Source of the DNA: Botrimarina hoheduenensis
GTDB lineage: Bacteria; Planctomycetota; Planctomycetia; Pirellulales; Lacipirellulaceae
Reading direction: 5' to 3'
Assembly: GCF_007859815.1 (NCBI RefSeq)
Contig: NZ_SJPH01000001.1
Location: forward strand, 780,448-844,447
DNA: 64,000 nucleotides
The translations under genes and the position numbers were made by a program. The notes below the pieces were generated by a model. That model saw only the letters and a program-made list of their open reading frames with translations. It was not told the origin of the DNA and did no database searches. Each line of letters opens with the position of its first letter. Within the stretch, counting starts at the first letter, position 1. Positions 63,149-64,000 of this stretch are shown here, in pieces.

Positions 63149-63334
63149 GCCCGCTACGGTTTATCCTTTCGGCAAACTCTGCCTGAGCGGCATCGCTTCT
63201 TGTTGCGGTGGCAGCTGAGCTTGCGGTGTTGTGGGGGCGGCTGAAGCGAAGTGCTAGCATCGGCCGATCTTGGTGAGGTGCAAGGGACTCGGTTGTCCCC
63301 GTCGCTCTCCCTCCCCACGTCATCGAGCCTCGCT

Positions 63335-64000
63335 ATGTTCTCTCGGATTGCCGCCAGCTGGGCGGTGGTACTTATCGCCGGTCCTGCGCTCGCCGAGATG
63401 ACGCAGCCCGCCGCGATAGATACGCCGCCGCTTCCGTACGACAGCTACTACTCCCAACCGATTCAAGGGCTCGCCGAACCGGCCCCGGTTGCGCCGCATT
63501 CATCGAGAGCGCCGGTGGCCTCGGCCACTTACTCGGGGGAAGCCTGTGGCGCTGGCTGCGACGAACCGTCATGCGGTTGCGACGGCGGTTGTGGTGACGA
63601 CGCGTGCTGCGGCGACGCGTGCTGTGGATGTGGCGACACGTGCTGCTTGAGCTCGCTGTTGGGCCCCTGCTGCTTGGGCGACGCGTGGACGCTCAAGGGT
63701 GCGGTCGACCCGTGCAACTGCTACGGGATCGACTTCGGTGGTTGGACCCAAGTGGGCTACCACAACAACAACTACCGTCTCTCGCAGGCCACGAACGACA
63801 ACCTGTCGTTCAACGACCGCCCCGACTCTCTGAACCTGCACCAGCAGTGGTTCTGGGCCGAGAAGGTCGCTGAAGCCCCCTGCTGCGGTTGGGACTGGGG
63901 TTTCCGTGCCGACGTCATGTACGGCATCGACGCCCAGAAGACCCAGGCCTTCGGCAACCCGCCCGGGTCGTGGGACTTCCAGAACGGCTGGGACAACGGC
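63335..64000 (+). CDS. Cys-rich porin-like outer-membrane protein, 3' end outside the window
   Basis: At least 222 aa, open to the end of the window. Signal peptide (MFSRIAASWAVVLIAGPALA). A Pro-rich linker (about 21-65) precedes 16 cysteines between residues 71 and 129 (CGAGCDEPSCGCDGGCGDDACC...). The region from GIDFGGWTQVGYHNNNYRLS looks like the first strands of an outer-membrane beta barrel, with alternating hydrophobic residues and aromatic ends (WGFRADVMYGID). Two more Cys occur at 183-184. Planctomycete outer-membrane proteins with such Cys-rich plugs are known; the function is not. ATG follows a C/T-rich leader. Confidence 0.8.
   Translation, partial: MFSRIAASWAVVLIAGPALAEMTQPAAIDTPPLPYDSYYSQPIQGLAEPAPVAPHSSRAPVASATYSGEACGAGCDEPSCGCDGGCGDDACCGDACCGCGDTCCLSSLLGPCCLGDAWTLKGAVDPCNCYGIDFGGWTQVGYHNNNYRLSQATNDNLSFNDRPDSLNLHQQWFWAEKVAEAPCCGWDWGFRADVMYGIDAQKTQAFGNPPGSWDFQNGWDNG

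Overview
The window is GC-rich, densely coded bacterial DNA and almost certainly comes from a planctomycete, most likely Pirellulales (Lacipirellulaceae-like). I infer this from three DUF1559 pseudopilin-like proteins with H-X9-DG type tails, four PEP-CTERM proteins with the VPEPASALL motif (two carrying a dockerin-like DFNGDGKVDNGDL module), a Cys-rich porin-like protein, a PilM-PilN fusion in a hybrid pilus/type II secretion locus, and many start codons that lack a Shine-Dalgarno sequence and follow C/T-rich leaders. I see no insertion sequence, prophage, CRISPR array or rRNA. There is one tRNA gene (Gln, anticodon CTG).

Layout. 1-3.9 kb: tail of an unknown protein, larE (sulfur transferase for the nickel-pincer cofactor), a UVR-motif protein and a Rho_N/DUF4912 protein. 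4.0-12.8 kb: a complete F1Fo ATP synthase operon (two small AtpI-like genes, then atpB-E-F-H-A-G-D-C) with a plausible promoter in an AT-rich island. 12.9-19.6 kb: pyrF, a DUF309 protein, and an ABC-2 type export cluster (small membrane protein, large membrane protein of unknown function, ATPase, permease). 19.6-31.3 kb, minus strand: a 13-gene pilus/type II secretion locus. In transcription order it encodes a CBS protein, a degenerate receiver, a PilB/GspE ATPase, PilC/GspF, five prepilins, a PilX-like protein, the PilM-PilN fusion, PilO, a secretin with a cysteine cluster in its tail, and a PilP-like lipoprotein. 31.6-47 kb: housekeeping and metabolism, with an orphan acyltransferase, a PQQ-propeller protein, pabB-pabA, pdxJ, mgtE, rnc, a ClC protein, and serC-serA. 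47-60 kb: a cell-surface island with BON and YGP-repeat proteins, PEP-CTERM proteins, DUF1559 pseudopilins and a lipoprotein, nearly all on the minus strand and often followed by strong hairpins. 60.6-64 kb: tRNA-Gln, ribH, nusB, ftsY and the start of a Cys-rich outer-membrane barrel protein that runs off the window.

How the parts fit. The pilus/T2S locus supplies an inner-membrane ATPase and platform, an alignment complex (PilM-N-O-P) and a secretin. The DUF1559 proteins of the surface island carry the same class of prepilin signal, so the two regions could be linked by a shared prepilin peptidase, which is not in this window. PEP-CTERM proteins would need an exosortase, also absent here. 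serA, serC and pdxJ connect serine and pyridoxal-phosphate synthesis; pabAB feeds folate; pyrF pyrimidines; ribH riboflavin. The features most worth a second look are the receiver that lacks its phospho-acceptor Asp and conserved Lys, the Cys cluster on the secretin tail, the ClC protein lacking the inner proton glutamate, the decapeptide shared by PabB and the Rho_N protein, the dockerin-like modules with a degenerate second repeat, and the two styles of translation leader.
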